Positions 54,938 to 64,000 of a DNA stretch of 64,000 bases are shown here, piece after piece. The notes below the pieces were generated by a model, which did not search any database, had not been told where the DNA came from, and worked only from the letters and a program-made list of their open reading frames with translations. A program made the position numbers and the translations under genes. Each line of letters opens with the position of its first letter. Within the stretch, counting starts at the first letter, position 1. This DNA comes from Rivularia sp. MS3. GTDB taxonomy: Bacteria; Cyanobacteriota; Cyanobacteriia; Cyanobacteriales; Nostocaceae. Where the stretch lies: positions 1 to 64,000 of the forward strand of contig JAHCMI010000018.1 in the NCBI GenBank assembly GCA_019192545.1, read 5' to 3'.

Positions 54938-56074
54938 TTATTGATAAGTAAATGATTGCAATTTATCCTGTTTAGTTTCAACTAATAGCTTATTGTCATC
55001 TAAATTTCCAAACTTTGAAAATAACCGTGTAGTTAAATCTTGAACGTACTTTTCATTATTATGTTTACTTCGTACAAATTCATAACCTAATCGAGCTTGG
55101 TGTTCGGCAAGTTGAGGATTATGCAAAAGTTTTTCAATTGCTTGTTTGAGTTCCAAACTATCGCCTGTTGTCACACCAGTTACCACCCCTGAATCAATCA
55201 ACTGGTTGATAATTCCTGGTTTTGGCGAACGAGTGATAATAACAGGTCTTCTGCAAGCCATCGCTTCAAACAAAGTGCTTAGTCCAGCTTGATAATTATT
55301 CTTTAAAAGAGGTAAAACAACTAAGTCAGCATCGCAATAAAGCTGTACCAGATTACACCATTCGTAAAAGCCACAGAACATATTGTTGGGCAATATTTTA
55401 GGAAAGGTGACTCTCGATGAAGTTCTATTGGGTGAAAAAGCACATATATTAACATCAATATCCATAAATCGAGTTGCGTTAGCCAAAGTTTGATAATCTC
55501 GCTTTTCCATGCCGCCACTAGCAATTAAAGGACGTACTTTTTTGTATGATAGTGATTTCGGAGTGAAGAAAGATGTATCCGTCGATGGATGGGAAGCAAT
55601 TTGAAAAATCCGACTTTCTGACAATTTTAAGTGATTTCGGAGAAAGTTTGCTTGTGGTGTAGTACCTGTGACGAATAAATCAATCGAGTCAGCAAATTTG
55701 AGTACGTTCACTGCTAGCAAACCTTTTGGTCGATTTAGATTGTGAAAAAGTACGGCTATTTTAGGTCGTTTCTGTTTTTGACTGCAAAGAGTCGCAATTG
55801 GGATACCTAAAGGTTCGCCATCGCAGAATATAACATCGTTATCATCTAGCTGTTCCGATAATTGACGTGCTAAAGCCCAATGTTCGGGAAAACCAAATAT
55901 TTTCGCTAAGCGTCTATCTTTCGGCAAAACTTCTACATCGATTGGCTGATGGATTTTAGCTTTTAGAACTTGACTCATGTCCCACATTACATGAGCGGGG
56001 TGCTGTCCTAATTGATTTTTGATAGCAACTGTTTCTATATCATCTATTGAATTAAGTGCTATATGATATTTCAC
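54938..56074 (-). CDS. Glycosyltransferase family 4 protein
   Basis: 378 residues with a two-Rossmann GT-B fold. N-terminal acceptor domain; the C-terminal donor domain has SGGMEKRDYQTLANATRF, the motif LVVLPLLKNNYQAGLSTLFEAMACRRPVI (E-x7-E type, with EAMACRRP), and IEKLLHNPQLAEHQARLG. Part of the exopolysaccharide locus; sugar specificity unknown. More diverged than the next GT4. Confidence 0.85.
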   Translation of the reverse strand: MKYHIALNSIDDIETVAIKNQLGQHPAHVMWDMSQVLKAKIHQPIDVEVLPKDRRLAKIFGFPEHWALARQLSEQLDDNDVIFCDGEPLGIPIATLCSQKQKRPKIAVLFHNLNRPKGLLAVNVLKFADSIDLFVTGTTPQANFLRNHLKLSESRIFQIASHPSTDTSFFTPKSLSYKKVRPLIASGGMEKRDYQTLANATRFMDIDVNICAFSPNRTSSRVTFPKILPNNMFCGFYEWCNLVQLYCDADLVVLPLLKNNYQAGLSTLFEAMACRRPVIITRSPKPGIINQLIDSGVVTGVTTGDSLELKQAIEKLLHNPQLAEHQARLGYEFVRSKHNNEKYVQDLTTRLFSKFGNLDDNKLLVETKQDKLQSFTYQ

Positions 56075-56518
56075 TTTTTTTACCTTTAAATAATTTAATT
56101 TACTTGATAGAGGTGTGTTAGGTTGTAGCTATTTAGTTTGTAAAAAGATAGCTGCTGAAAGTTATAAAATCAACAAAATATCTCTGATATTTTTTCTTGA
56201 TAGAAGTAAAAAAAACTGACTTCTAAGTGTTTTTACAACTCAATAGACACTATAAATAAAAAAAAACTTATACGGTACTAAATCAGATGTTTTTCTATTA
56301 AAGTTTTGATGAACTTATTCATGAATATAGAAGTTTCTGGGTAAATACTTTAAATAAACATAACTATGCAGGGAGTTATGTAAATAATCTTGAAAAGGGA
56401 AAACTTTAAACGGCAATTCGTTACTAGTCTATAATTTCTGAATATGCCTAGGCGTTTTTATTTTATTCATGGTAGATGCAAATTTTGCTTCTCTGCTGAA
56501 TTTTAAATTATAAAATAA
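56075..56518. other. Gap between two GT4 genes
   Basis: 444 bases of AT-rich DNA with no credible gene. It may hold a promoter for the downstream part of the locus; none could be singled out. Confidence 0.5.
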
Positions 56519-57778
56519 TTATTTTGTCAAAGAAAATTGCTTTTCCTGATATTCGGGACGAATTGATTCCACCCGATTTTGCAAAGCACTATTCATCACC
56601 TGATGAAGTCTTGCTACTTCATGGTATATATTGAAATCTCTCTCTACTTTTGCACGTCCAGCTTTACCAAAAGCCGCTCTTAATTTATAGTCTGCTAGTA
56701 AGTCTTGGATTCGTTTTGCTAAAACTTTGGAATCTCCCGGTGGAACTAGATAACCATTAATATTATCTTCCACCAACTCGCTAATGCCTGCGATTTGAGT
56801 TGCTACCACCGGTACACCAGCAGCCATTGCTTCCATTAGCACCACCGGTATTCCTTCCGCAAAACTCGACATTACGAATACGTCGGTTTTTTGAAAATAT
56901 TCTCTGACTTCAGCTTGAGATTTATAACCAACGAATTTTACATTATGGCTTAATCCCAGCTTAACACTCATAGATTCTAACTCTTTGCGGTCTGAACCAT
57001 CACCAACTACAGTTAATACAATTTGAGGATGTTGCTGTTTCAGAATAGCTAAGCTTTCAAGCAAAATCGGCAATCCTTTTGCTGCTGCTAGTCTACCTAC
57101 ATAAAGTAACCTTGTACCCTGATGCTGATGAGAAACTACATCGAATAAAGAGGGATCTACTCCGCAGTGAATTATATGCATTTTATCCCACATCTCGATG
57201 GGTGCGAAAATCATTCCCTGGCTGCGAGCATAGTTACTAATACAACTAACGAACAGTGCCCGTTTTATTTTTTCATCAAGTCGCCATTGATACGGCTTAA
57301 AAAAAATATAAGGCCCGTGTAAGGTAAAACTGTAGCTGAAGCCTCCCATTTTTGCTGCCAGCATTGCTACCGTACCGCTAGCTTCAGCAATATGGTTATG
57401 TAGATGTTCTATTTGTCTGCGTCTTATTTGGTTAGCAACAATCCCAGCTTCCAAAAAATAGAATAGCTGATAGAATGCACCTCGCAATCCTGGTTGACTT
57501 ATAGACCATGCTAGCCTTATACTTTCTAGGTATTTACTAGGAGAACTAAATAGTAAATTTAGATGGGCTGAAACTAAATTAATAATATTTGCAGGGAGAA
57601 TATAAAAAGTGCGATCGCGCTCTGTTTTTTGTTCTTCTCCAACGATATGTTCGTCACCGGTGCGACGAATCGAGAATGTATGTACATCAGCCCCCATCGA
57701 GCGTAAGTTGGCAACTTCTCGTTGAATAAAAGTATCTGTAGCTCTAGGGTATTCCCCAGTTAAATAAGCAATACGCAT
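56519..57778 (-). CDS. Glycosyltransferase family 4 protein (colanic-acid WcaL/EpsD-like)
   Basis: 419 residues, GT-B fold. It opens MRIAYLTGEYPRATDTFIQREVANLR, typical of colanic acid-type GT4 enzymes; HNHIAEASGTVAMLAAKM and the donor domain with LLYVGRLAAAKGLPILLESL, SFAEGIPVVLMEAMAAGVPVVAT (E-x7-E) and VPPGDSKVLAKRI. A retaining transferase using a nucleotide sugar. In the same transcriptional direction as the other EPS genes. Confidence 0.92.
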   Translation of the reverse strand: MRIAYLTGEYPRATDTFIQREVANLRSMGADVHTFSIRRTGDEHIVGEEQKTERDRTFYILPANIINLVSAHLNLLFSSPSKYLESIRLAWSISQPGLRGAFYQLFYFLEAGIVANQIRRRQIEHLHNHIAEASGTVAMLAAKMGGFSYSFTLHGPYIFFKPYQWRLDEKIKRALFVSCISNYARSQGMIFAPIEMWDKMHIIHCGVDPSLFDVVSHQHQGTRLLYVGRLAAAKGLPILLESLAILKQQHPQIVLTVVGDGSDRKELESMSVKLGLSHNVKFVGYKSQAEVREYFQKTDVFVMSSFAEGIPVVLMEAMAAGVPVVATQIAGISELVEDNINGYLVPPGDSKVLAKRIQDLLADYKLRAAFGKAGRAKVERDFNIYHEVARLHQVMNSALQNRVESIRPEYQEKQFSLTK

Positions 57779-57957
57779 AGTTTATTAATAGTTATCGGCG
57801 AGCAGTTAGCATTTACTAACCCTAAATACAGCAGTCAGTGTATCTGGGTGAAAATAAAAAATAATTGTAGTTTGAGGCAAATAGTCTGCCTTTTGTATGC
57901 AAGTTAAATAGGCAGCAGCTTAGTGAATATTAGTGAATATCAACAATTGTGCCGAAC

Positions 57958-58998
57958 CTATTTGTTAGTTTCTAATTCCTTAGACTTTTCTACCTGTAAT
58001 AGTTCCTCGTTACTGCAACTGCGCTGTAATGCTGTATCGAGGGAATATTTCGGTTTCCAGTTTAAAATTTCTTTTGCACGGACATTACTAAAGCGGAAAT
58101 GCTTAAATCTAGCATCTAGAATTACCGGATTCGCAATTCCAGGTAATTTTGCTTTTCCTTGAAATATGACTTTATTGCACTTCCAAATAGCCCAAGCTGT
58201 TGCACGCATAAGCGTCCAATTAACTGGAATCATTTTAGGTAGAGAGTATTTATACTGTTTTAATTTACGAACATAAGCTTTTTGAGTAGGTAAGTTGTCA
58301 TCAACAATATTGATAGTTTCGCCGATGGCTTGATAACGCTCCGCAGCCCGAACAATTGCGATCGCGCAATTTTCGACATATACCAATGGCATTGTGGCAT
58401 AACCACCAATTCGCAACCATAGATTTTTAACTAGTTTTCCACCGAGTAGAGAATTCCATAAGTTATCTCTCCCGTAGATTAATCCAGGACGAATATTTGT
58501 AACCCGAGCATTATGAGTTTGTTCAAACTTTTGTACTAATTCTTCTTGAAGTAGTTTGGTTTGAGCGTATTCGTCTCTTTCTAAAGGGTTGCTTTCAATC
58601 AGTGATTTTTCTGTGATAGTAGTTCCTGATGGACTACGAAAATAATCATACACTGAAAAGGTACTGATATTAACCAGTCGCATCATATTTGCTGCTTGCA
58701 TGGCATCAAGCAAGTTTTGAGTAGTGGTTACAGTACCGGCGAAGCGAGTATTAAAATCTCCATTTTTGACGGCAGCTAAATGAATTACAGCATCTACAGA
58801 ACTTAATGCCTCAGAGATACCATTTTTATTTAGTAAATCAAGATGAATAAATTCAATGTTGGGACAATCGTGCCAAGCTAAGCGCTCTTCATTAGTTTGA
58901 GGACGAATAACGGCACATACTTGATGTCCGTTTCGCAATGCTTGGGCGACAACATATTGTCCTAAAAATCCTGATGCACCTGTAACTAGTAATTTCAT
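57958..58998 (-). CDS. NAD-dependent epimerase/dehydratase (extended SDR)
   Basis: 346 residues. The N-terminal GASGFLGQYVVA is the NAD-binding glycine motif; HLAAVKNGD and the YAQTKLLQEELVQ stretch (catalytic Tyr-x3-Lys) follow; the C-terminus binds substrate (NIRPGLIYGRDNLWNSL). It acts on a nucleotide sugar of the repeat unit, or on a 3-beta-hydroxysteroid-like substrate; the exact sugar is unknown. Located between two glycosyltransferase genes. Confidence 0.9.
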   Translation of the reverse strand: MKLLVTGASGFLGQYVVAQALRNGHQVCAVIRPQTNEERLAWHDCPNIEFIHLDLLNKNGISEALSSVDAVIHLAAVKNGDFNTRFAGTVTTTQNLLDAMQAANMMRLVNISTFSVYDYFRSPSGTTITEKSLIESNPLERDEYAQTKLLQEELVQKFEQTHNARVTNIRPGLIYGRDNLWNSLLGGKLVKNLWLRIGGYATMPLVYVENCAIAIVRAAERYQAIGETINIVDDNLPTQKAYVRKLKQYKYSLPKMIPVNWTLMRATAWAIWKCNKVIFQGKAKLPGIANPVILDARFKHFRFSNVRAKEILNWKPKYSLDTALQRSCSNEELLQVEKSKELETNK

Positions 58999-59146
58999 GT
59001 AGTTATCGCGTCATTTATAGTGTTTGAAATCTGGAAATACATAAAAAAAGGGGTCTAAATGATTGACAGTTCGTGTTACTGCCAATAATTGTCTTAATTC
59101 TCCTAATTTTATTTATTTTTACTATTTTTACTATTTGTAACTATTT

Positions 59147-60154
59147 TCAACTCGCCGAAATCGTATTTTTGTACTCAACAATAGTGGATTGTTGTCTTAA
59201 GAGCTTAGAAACAAAAAATTTAATCTGACCGATTAATATGGGATACTTATCCAATACACCGCAAAATATGGCATAAGCAATAGCATCTTTGGGCTTAAAG
59301 CCCTTATTTAGAGTCATTCGGTAAACTTTGAAAGTTAATAGAGCATAAACTATCAATAGTAATAAAACACTTAACCCTTGAGTAGGCACCAAAGCTATTA
59401 AAGCCACCGAAGGCAACAGGAAAGCCCAAAACCAACACCTTAAGCTTTCTCTAACCCAGTGTCGTTCGCGGCTAGAACCGTGCAGCCACATACCTTCTGC
59501 ATAAGCATGACCGTTACGAATTTCGCGCTTCCACCATTGGCTAAAGTGTAGAATTTTAGCATCATGGTATGTCATATCCGCATCCAGACGTAAAATACGA
59601 CCCTTTTCTCGACGCAATCTGACACATAATTCTGGTTCTTCTCCAGCAATTAAAGTCGGATTGAAACCTCCTACTTTTTTAAAAGCCGCTACTCGCATCA
59701 TGGAATCACCACCACATGCTTTTGCTTCACCTACAGGAGTATTCCATTCCACGTCGCAAAGCAAGTTATAAATAGAGTTTTCGGGGAATTCTTCGCGACG
59801 ACGGCCGCATACAACTACAACATCGGCATGTGCGAGTAATTGATTGCGGGCAATTTTCAACCATCGCGGAGCAACCAAACAATCTCCATCTACAAACTGC
59901 ACGAATTCGATATCCGGTTCTAGCTGTACAAGATAAGAAAAACCGGCATTTCTAGCCCGAGCGGCGGTAAATGGTATGGATAAATCTAAATCGACAACAT
60001 GCACTCCCAAAGAACGAGCAATTTTGACACTATCATCCGTCGAACCCGAATCAACATAAACTACAGTTGTTTGTTCTCCTACAACTGATAGTAAAGATGC
60101 TTTCAGACGATTACCTTCATTACGCCCAATAACTACAACCCCAATTGAATTCAT
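59147..60154 (-). CDS. Glycosyltransferase family 2 protein with membrane anchor
   Basis: 335 residues. The GT-A domain is at the N-terminus: IGVVVIGRNEGNRLKASLLS, VDSGSTDDSVKIA and the DxD-like FVDGDCLVAP, then GGFNPTLIAGEEPELCVRLR (acid catalytic ED/EP). Two hydrophobic helices follow (AFLLPSVALIALVPTQGLSVLLLLIVYALLTF). Likely adds a sugar to the lipid-linked repeat unit at the membrane. EPS locus. Confidence 0.92.
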   Translation of the reverse strand: MNSIGVVVIGRNEGNRLKASLLSVVGEQTTVVYVDSGSTDDSVKIARSLGVHVVDLDLSIPFTAARARNAGFSYLVQLEPDIEFVQFVDGDCLVAPRWLKIARNQLLAHADVVVVCGRRREEFPENSIYNLLCDVEWNTPVGEAKACGGDSMMRVAAFKKVGGFNPTLIAGEEPELCVRLRREKGRILRLDADMTYHDAKILHFSQWWKREIRNGHAYAEGMWLHGSSRERHWVRESLRCWFWAFLLPSVALIALVPTQGLSVLLLLIVYALLTFKVYRMTLNKGFKPKDAIAYAIFCGVLDKYPILIGQIKFFVSKLLRQQSTIVEYKNTISAS

Positions 60155-60230
60155 TTGTTATAGCTCCGTAAATTAACTATGGTGCAAATTGTGTTTATAG
60201 ATTTATCAAGCATAGTCAAAACTATTAAGT

Positions 60231-61526
60231 TTAATTGTGATTAAAATACGAATGCCTTTGATGCATAATATAGTTTTCTTCTATGTCTTCATCTTCATCT
60301 TCATCTTCATCAATCCATTCTTTCTGGCTCAAAGTAAAAGCAGTAGTGAGAAACAAAACCCAATATATGTTACTTTGATAGATTAATAAACTTTCGGTAA
60401 TATTATTCATTATTAATAACAATAAAAAACTTAAAGGGAACAAATCTTCTGGATTATGACTTGCATAAGCCTGTTTTAATGCTCGAGTAAAATTAACTAA
60501 GTAAATAATGATAAATAATCCCAAACCAATTAAACCAATATCAACAGCTAAATCGAGAAAACCATTGTGACCGTGAGGCGGAATCCAGCCACTTCTTATT
60601 GCTTGACCGGCTTCAAATGCATAAGAACTTTTAGGAGCAAAAAACGCCCCGCGCCCATAGCCAAAAAATGGTCTATCCATTAATCTTGATATCATTATTC
60701 CCCAAATCGGGGTTCTTCCTGTTAAAGTTGCATCTCTTCCCAAGCCAGTTAAAAGCTCTACCCAATAAGTAAAAACGAAAAAGCTGACACATCCTAAAAT
60801 CAATATACCAACATCTAGCAAAACAACGCTAATTTTGCCTTTCCAGCGAAAGTTTTTATAAAAAAAGACAATTGAAATTAATAATAGAGAAATAACTAAG
60901 GAAGTTTTGGAAGTTGAAAGTAGTATCAAAAAAACTGAAAACATCATCCCAAAATACTTATATATTTTGAGATTTTCTTTCGGCAGTGAAAAAAATGTTA
61001 ACCACATTAAAATCATCATGCCACCAAAATGATTTTTATGTCCGTATAATCCTTTTAAAGCTCCTGCGTGGTGGTCTGTGTGAATGCCGACGCTAGGTAA
61101 TGCAACGACACTAAGTATACTTCCTATAGCTCCGATAAATAAAGTAAATGCAATTAATTCTACTTGTTCTTTCAAGCTAAATCTTGTGGCAAAATATAGA
61201 CCGAAGCAGGTAGTCATCAAGATATCTCTTGAGTTAAAATACGTCACCTCTGGAAACTGCGACCAAATAAATGAAAAATAAGCTATAGCGACTAAAATAA
61301 ATAGTAGTAAATTTTGACTAATTTTGATTAGCGTATTTTGCCAAAGGAGCAATACTAAAAACGCTGATATTCCCCAAGTAGAGAATCTAAATAACGAAAC
61401 AACACTTTGAGGAAGCACAAGACCTAAAGAATCTACCCCGAATGCTCCGCTGAAGAAAGTTAAGCCTACAACTATAAAACTTTTTTCTAATAGTCTAATA
61501 ATTTGACTGAATATTTGTTGAGTCAT
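60231..61526 (-). CDS. O-antigen ligase/Wzy-type polymerase
   Basis: 431 residues with about ten or more membrane helices. The large periplasmic loop has GRTPIWGIMISRLMDRPFFGYGRGAFF and IPPHGHNGFLDLAVDIG (the H-x-N-x-x-L motif), typical of the Wzy_C/O-antigen ligase family. It polymerises or attaches repeat units outside the membrane. The C-terminus is an acidic tail (WIDEDEDEDEDIEEN) coded by GAAGAT hexamer repeats (about 60283-60312). EPS locus. Confidence 0.9.
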   Translation of the reverse strand: MTQQIFSQIIRLLEKSFIVVGLTFFSGAFGVDSLGLVLPQSVVSLFRFSTWGISAFLVLLLWQNTLIKISQNLLLFILVAIAYFSFIWSQFPEVTYFNSRDILMTTCFGLYFATRFSLKEQVELIAFTLFIGAIGSILSVVALPSVGIHTDHHAGALKGLYGHKNHFGGMMILMWLTFFSLPKENLKIYKYFGMMFSVFLILLSTSKTSLVISLLLISIVFFYKNFRWKGKISVVLLDVGILILGCVSFFVFTYWVELLTGLGRDATLTGRTPIWGIMISRLMDRPFFGYGRGAFFAPKSSYAFEAGQAIRSGWIPPHGHNGFLDLAVDIGLIGLGLFIIIYLVNFTRALKQAYASHNPEDLFPLSFLLLLIMNNITESLLIYQSNIYWVLFLTTAFTLSQKEWIDEDEDEDEDIEENYIMHQRHSYFNHN

Positions 61527-61799
61527 TGGTTATATTTATGCTTCAGATCGAAAACTATTGTCCTTTCTTCATGAATAGAAACCGTTTTTAATAAATTTAG
61601 TTCCCCCTATAGGCTACAATTTACACACAAATATAAAAATCATCATGCCGGTAATATCCTTCGTAGGGTGCGTTATCAGCGGAAGGCTTTAACGCACCGT
61701 TTTACTCTGCGTGGTGCGTTACTTAATATGTTTTTCTCCTCCTTACTACCTTCGCTTCCTCTGCTTGCCTTAAGCAGTCAATTCTAATGAAATCGAGTA
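61527..61799. other. Intergenic, repeats
   Basis: Contains GTAGGGTGCGTTATC...CGCACCG...GTGCGTTACTT (61663-61723), a relative of the 185-309 element, and a degenerate family-D end (61785-61802) whose CTAG supplies the stop codon of the next gene. Confidence 0.55.
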
Positions 61800-63014
61800 C
61801 TAGTCTCTGTCTGTACGAACCCACGCTTTTTGAGGTGCAACTATAAATTTAAAATAGACTGGAATTTTACCAAACACATACAGAGGAATGGTTAAAAGTT
61901 TATCCAAAGGTATTAGCTTAACGGCAAATTTAGCCCAAGCTAAAAATAATCCTGCGAATAAACATAATCCCGCAGTCAGTGAAACGATAGCGGGCATCCA
62001 GAATCCTTGGAAGAGAGCAAATATTAGAGAAATAATCATTAAACCCCACCAAGTCATTACAGCAAGAGTCAAAGGAGGTATGCATAAATCTAAAATAGTA
62101 GGTAATAAATCAAACCTTTTTTGCAGTATAGCTTTTTTGAGCAATATCGGAATATAAGTTTGAATAAGTTGTAAATGGCCGTGTATCCAACGGGTTTTTT
62201 GGCTTGTTGCAGCTTGAGAAGACGAGGGTAAATAAGCAGTGACTCTAGCTTGCGGATAAAAAATTGGTTTATAGCCAATCAAATTTAAATCTAATCCTAA
62301 TTTAATATCCTCTAACAAATTACCGCTGGCTACATTTACCGAACGAATTACTGGAAAAGGAAAAGCCATGCCCGTTCCTAATAAGGGACTCGGTACTCCT
62401 AAGCGCTTTAATCCTAATGGACGAACGAAGTTTCTGACAATGATAGAAAATTGCGAAACAAAGTCTTTGGCAGACTGGGAATTCTTCGGTTTTACCATCA
62501 GGTAATTTGCTTGTACGGGGCGATTGCTGGAAATAGAGCATTCCGTTAATTTTTCGATAGCTCCTGGTTCAACACTGCAATCAGCATCAATTACCACTAC
62601 TACATCAGGTGGTTCTGCTTCCATATACTGCAAACCATAATCTAAAGCATATCCTTTACCTTGATTTAATGCATCAAAGCGTTCAATTACCGTCGCACCA
62701 ACTGAGCGAGCTATTTCGGCTGTTTTATCGCTGCAATTATCGGCAACTACAACTACGTCGTCTTGTTTTTTTAAGACTGGAATAATTGTTTCTAAAGTGG
62801 ATGCAATAGAAATTTCTTCGTTATGTGCCGGTATCAACACTGTAACTTTTGTATCTTGCCATTTATCTTTATAGACAGAAAAATTTTTGGATACTAAGGC
62901 AGCAGTACATTCAATCAGAAAAAATAAACAGACAATAAATATAATTGATGACAGAGAAATTAGAATAAATTCGATAGTATACAAAATCATAACTTCGAGA
63001 GTAAATTCGTGCAT
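61800..63014 (-). CDS. Membrane-bound glycosyltransferase family 2 (processive-type)
   Basis: 404 residues. One N-terminal helix, then a GT-A domain with VTVLIPAHNEEISIASTLET, VVADNCSDKTAEIA, VVVIDADCSVEPGAIEKL (DxD) and the QKTRWIHGHLQ motif (Q-x-x-RW, as in cellulose and hyaluronan synthases); three to four C-terminal helices. Could make a beta-linked backbone or a lipid-linked step. The stop codon is in the end of a repeat element. EPS locus. Start ATG 63014 could be ten codons later (MILYTIEFIL). Confidence 0.9.
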   Translation of the reverse strand: MHEFTLEVMILYTIEFILISLSSIIFIVCLFFLIECTAALVSKNFSVYKDKWQDTKVTVLIPAHNEEISIASTLETIIPVLKKQDDVVVVADNCSDKTAEIARSVGATVIERFDALNQGKGYALDYGLQYMEAEPPDVVVVIDADCSVEPGAIEKLTECSISSNRPVQANYLMVKPKNSQSAKDFVSQFSIIVRNFVRPLGLKRLGVPSPLLGTGMAFPFPVIRSVNVASGNLLEDIKLGLDLNLIGYKPIFYPQARVTAYLPSSSQAATSQKTRWIHGHLQLIQTYIPILLKKAILQKRFDLLPTILDLCIPPLTLAVMTWWGLMIISLIFALFQGFWMPAIVSLTAGLCLFAGLFLAWAKFAVKLIPLDKLLTIPLYVFGKIPVYFKFIVAPQKAWVRTDRD

Positions 63015-63186
63015 TCTTTCCTTATAAGTGTTTAATGGATGAATATTTTTATTAGAAATTCTCAGTAATTTAACTGACTAGATTAACAGTAGATGCACGT
63101 ACTAAATGAATTTAGGAAATAGTGCTTTTTAAATTAATAAAAATTAAGTTCTTTAGGCTGCTATTTCCTCAAACTTAAATAAAACT

Positions 63187-64000
63187 CTACTTTTTAACCC
63201 ATTCTTTGCTATCAACTTCTGCTTGAGTTTCGTTTGTAGGTTTTGCCCCTCGTGGCTCGGCATAGTAGAAGTAGCTTTCCGGCTCTTGTTTAACGTTGAC
63301 TGCATTAGCTACGATTCCTAACACTTTTGCTTCAGAGCGTTCTAACAAAGATTTGGCAGCAGTCGCACTAGCTGAATCTACAACTCGTGGGCGAGCTACA
63401 AGTAATACTCCATCTACCATTTTTCCGAGAACAGCTGCGTCGGGTGTTCCAGCCAAAGGAGGAGTATCAAATATTATATAGTCGTAATTTGGCAGTAATT
63501 GTTGAATTAAGGAATCCATACCGGCAGAATCAATTAAAGCCGATGGGTTAGGAGGTTGAACACCCGCAGTTAATACCGATAAATTTTCAGTTACCTGATG
63601 GTGACATCGATAAAGTTCATCTTGCCCCACAATCACATTGCTTAAGCCACCGGAATTTATCAAACCCCATAAATGATGCTGCATTGGCTGACGCATATCT
63701 GCATCGACTATTAAAACTTTTTGTCCGCCTTGAGCCAGGATAGCGCCTAAGTTAGCAGTTACTTCGGATTTACCTTCACCCACTACCGAGCTTGTAACTG
63801 CAATTGTTCGCACTTCTTTATGACTAATAAATTTGAGATTTGCCTGAAGCATCTGATAGGCTTCATGAATCATCGTGCGCGGAGAAGAAGCAACAATAAT
63901 TCTGGGTGAGATAGTATTAACAACATTTGAATCGGCTGATTTACTATCAGGTTCAAATTTAGGAATAAGCCCAACCAAGGTGTAGTTGAAAAATGCTTCA
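63187..64000 (-). CDS. Wzc/CpsD-type tyrosine kinase, 5' part beyond the window
   Basis: The C-terminal kinase domain of a polysaccharide co-polymerase. The frame stays open to the window edge, so the gene continues upstream, probably with a Wzz chain-length domain. Visible are RTMIHEAYQMLQANLKF, Walker A SSVVGEGKSEVTANL, A' VLIVDADMRQP, and Walker B YIIFDTPPLAGTPDA. A C-terminal Tyr cluster (SYFYYAEP) is a likely autophosphorylation site. It controls chain length and export of the polysaccharide made by the genes that follow. Confidence 0.92.
   Translation of the reverse strand, partial: EAFFNYTLVGLIPKFEPDSKSADSNVVNTISPRIIVASSPRTMIHEAYQMLQANLKFISHKEVRTIAVTSSVVGEGKSEVTANLGAILAQGGQKVLIVDADMRQPMQHHLWGLINSGGLSNVIVGQDELYRCHHQVTENLSVLTAGVQPPNPSALIDSAGMDSLIQQLLPNYDYIIFDTPPLAGTPDAAVLGKMVDGVLLVARPRVVDSASATAAKSLLERSEAKVLGIVANAVNVKQEPESYFYYAEPRGAKPTNETQAEVDSKEWVKK

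Noticed and set aside
52190-64000. Calling the polysaccharide locus the heterocyst envelope (hep) cluster
   Set aside because: The gene types fit many capsule or EPS loci; none of the diagnostic Hep proteins (for example HepA exporter) is in the window.

Overview
The window is chromosomal DNA from a cyanobacterium, most likely a filamentous, heterocyst-forming (Nostocales-type) species. The evidence is a form IB rbcL-rbcX-rbcS operon, a RuBisCO activase carrying SSUL domains, System II cytochrome c maturation genes (ccdA, ccs1), frequent HIP1 octamers (GCGATCGC) and many heptameric short tandem repeats between genes. The genus cannot be fixed from the sequence alone. No tRNA, rRNA, CRISPR array or transposase gene was seen. 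One structured RNA, the SRP RNA, lies on the minus strand near 8.2 kb.

Layout. 0.5-13.6 kb holds mostly housekeeping or conserved cyanobacterial genes: ftsW-like, a DMT-family permease, ccdA-ccs1, queF, a YciI protein, a 2H phosphoesterase, a GT-C-like membrane protein and a peptidoglycan-binding protein. 13.8-16.0 kb is an unusual RuBisCO activase with two SSUL domains joined by a repeat-rich linker. 16.8-33 kb is an accessory region. It starts with a conserved hypothetical and a 1.8-kb stretch with little coding signal, followed by a peptide secretion and ribosomal-peptide (RiPP) locus. 33.4-35.9 kb is rbcLXS. 36.6-51.6 kb is again housekeeping: a beta-propeller protein, panB, serA, prmA, an OmpA-like protein, trxA, fabG, a SpoIIM-like protein, a DUF1868 protein, holA, a LuxR-type regulator and a GH13 enzyme. 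52.2-64 kb is a one-direction exopolysaccharide locus: Wzc-like kinase, two GT2, O-antigen-ligase-type polymerase, epimerase, two GT4, acyltransferase and Wzx-type flippase.

The accessory centrepiece (about 20.0-30.2 kb) combines a C39-peptidase ABC exporter with an extra N-terminal cyclic-nucleotide-binding-like domain, an HlyD-type adaptor and a parvulin-type prolyl isomerase. Next come at least three double-glycine precursor peptides, one of which is a three-core microviridin precursor, a leaderless peptide ending in 28 consecutive serines, and two ATP-grasp macrocyclases (MdnB/MvdC- and MdnC/MvdD-like). A fourth double-glycine peptide lies convergently on the other strand. The inferred logic is that ATP-grasp enzymes cyclise the microviridin cores, the C39 domain removes leaders after Gly-Gly, and the exporter plus HlyD protein secrete the products. 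The non-microviridin peptides share an alternating Ala/Thr/Ser motif and have no function I can assign.

The window is rich in small non-coding mobile-looking elements. One family (TIR beginning ATATAGCG) is inserted in a copy of a second repeat whose uninterrupted version is also present, so insertion with an ATAT duplication can be read directly. Another family carries 31-nt arrays of four G5 runs and terminal repeats that supply stop codons to two polysaccharide genes.
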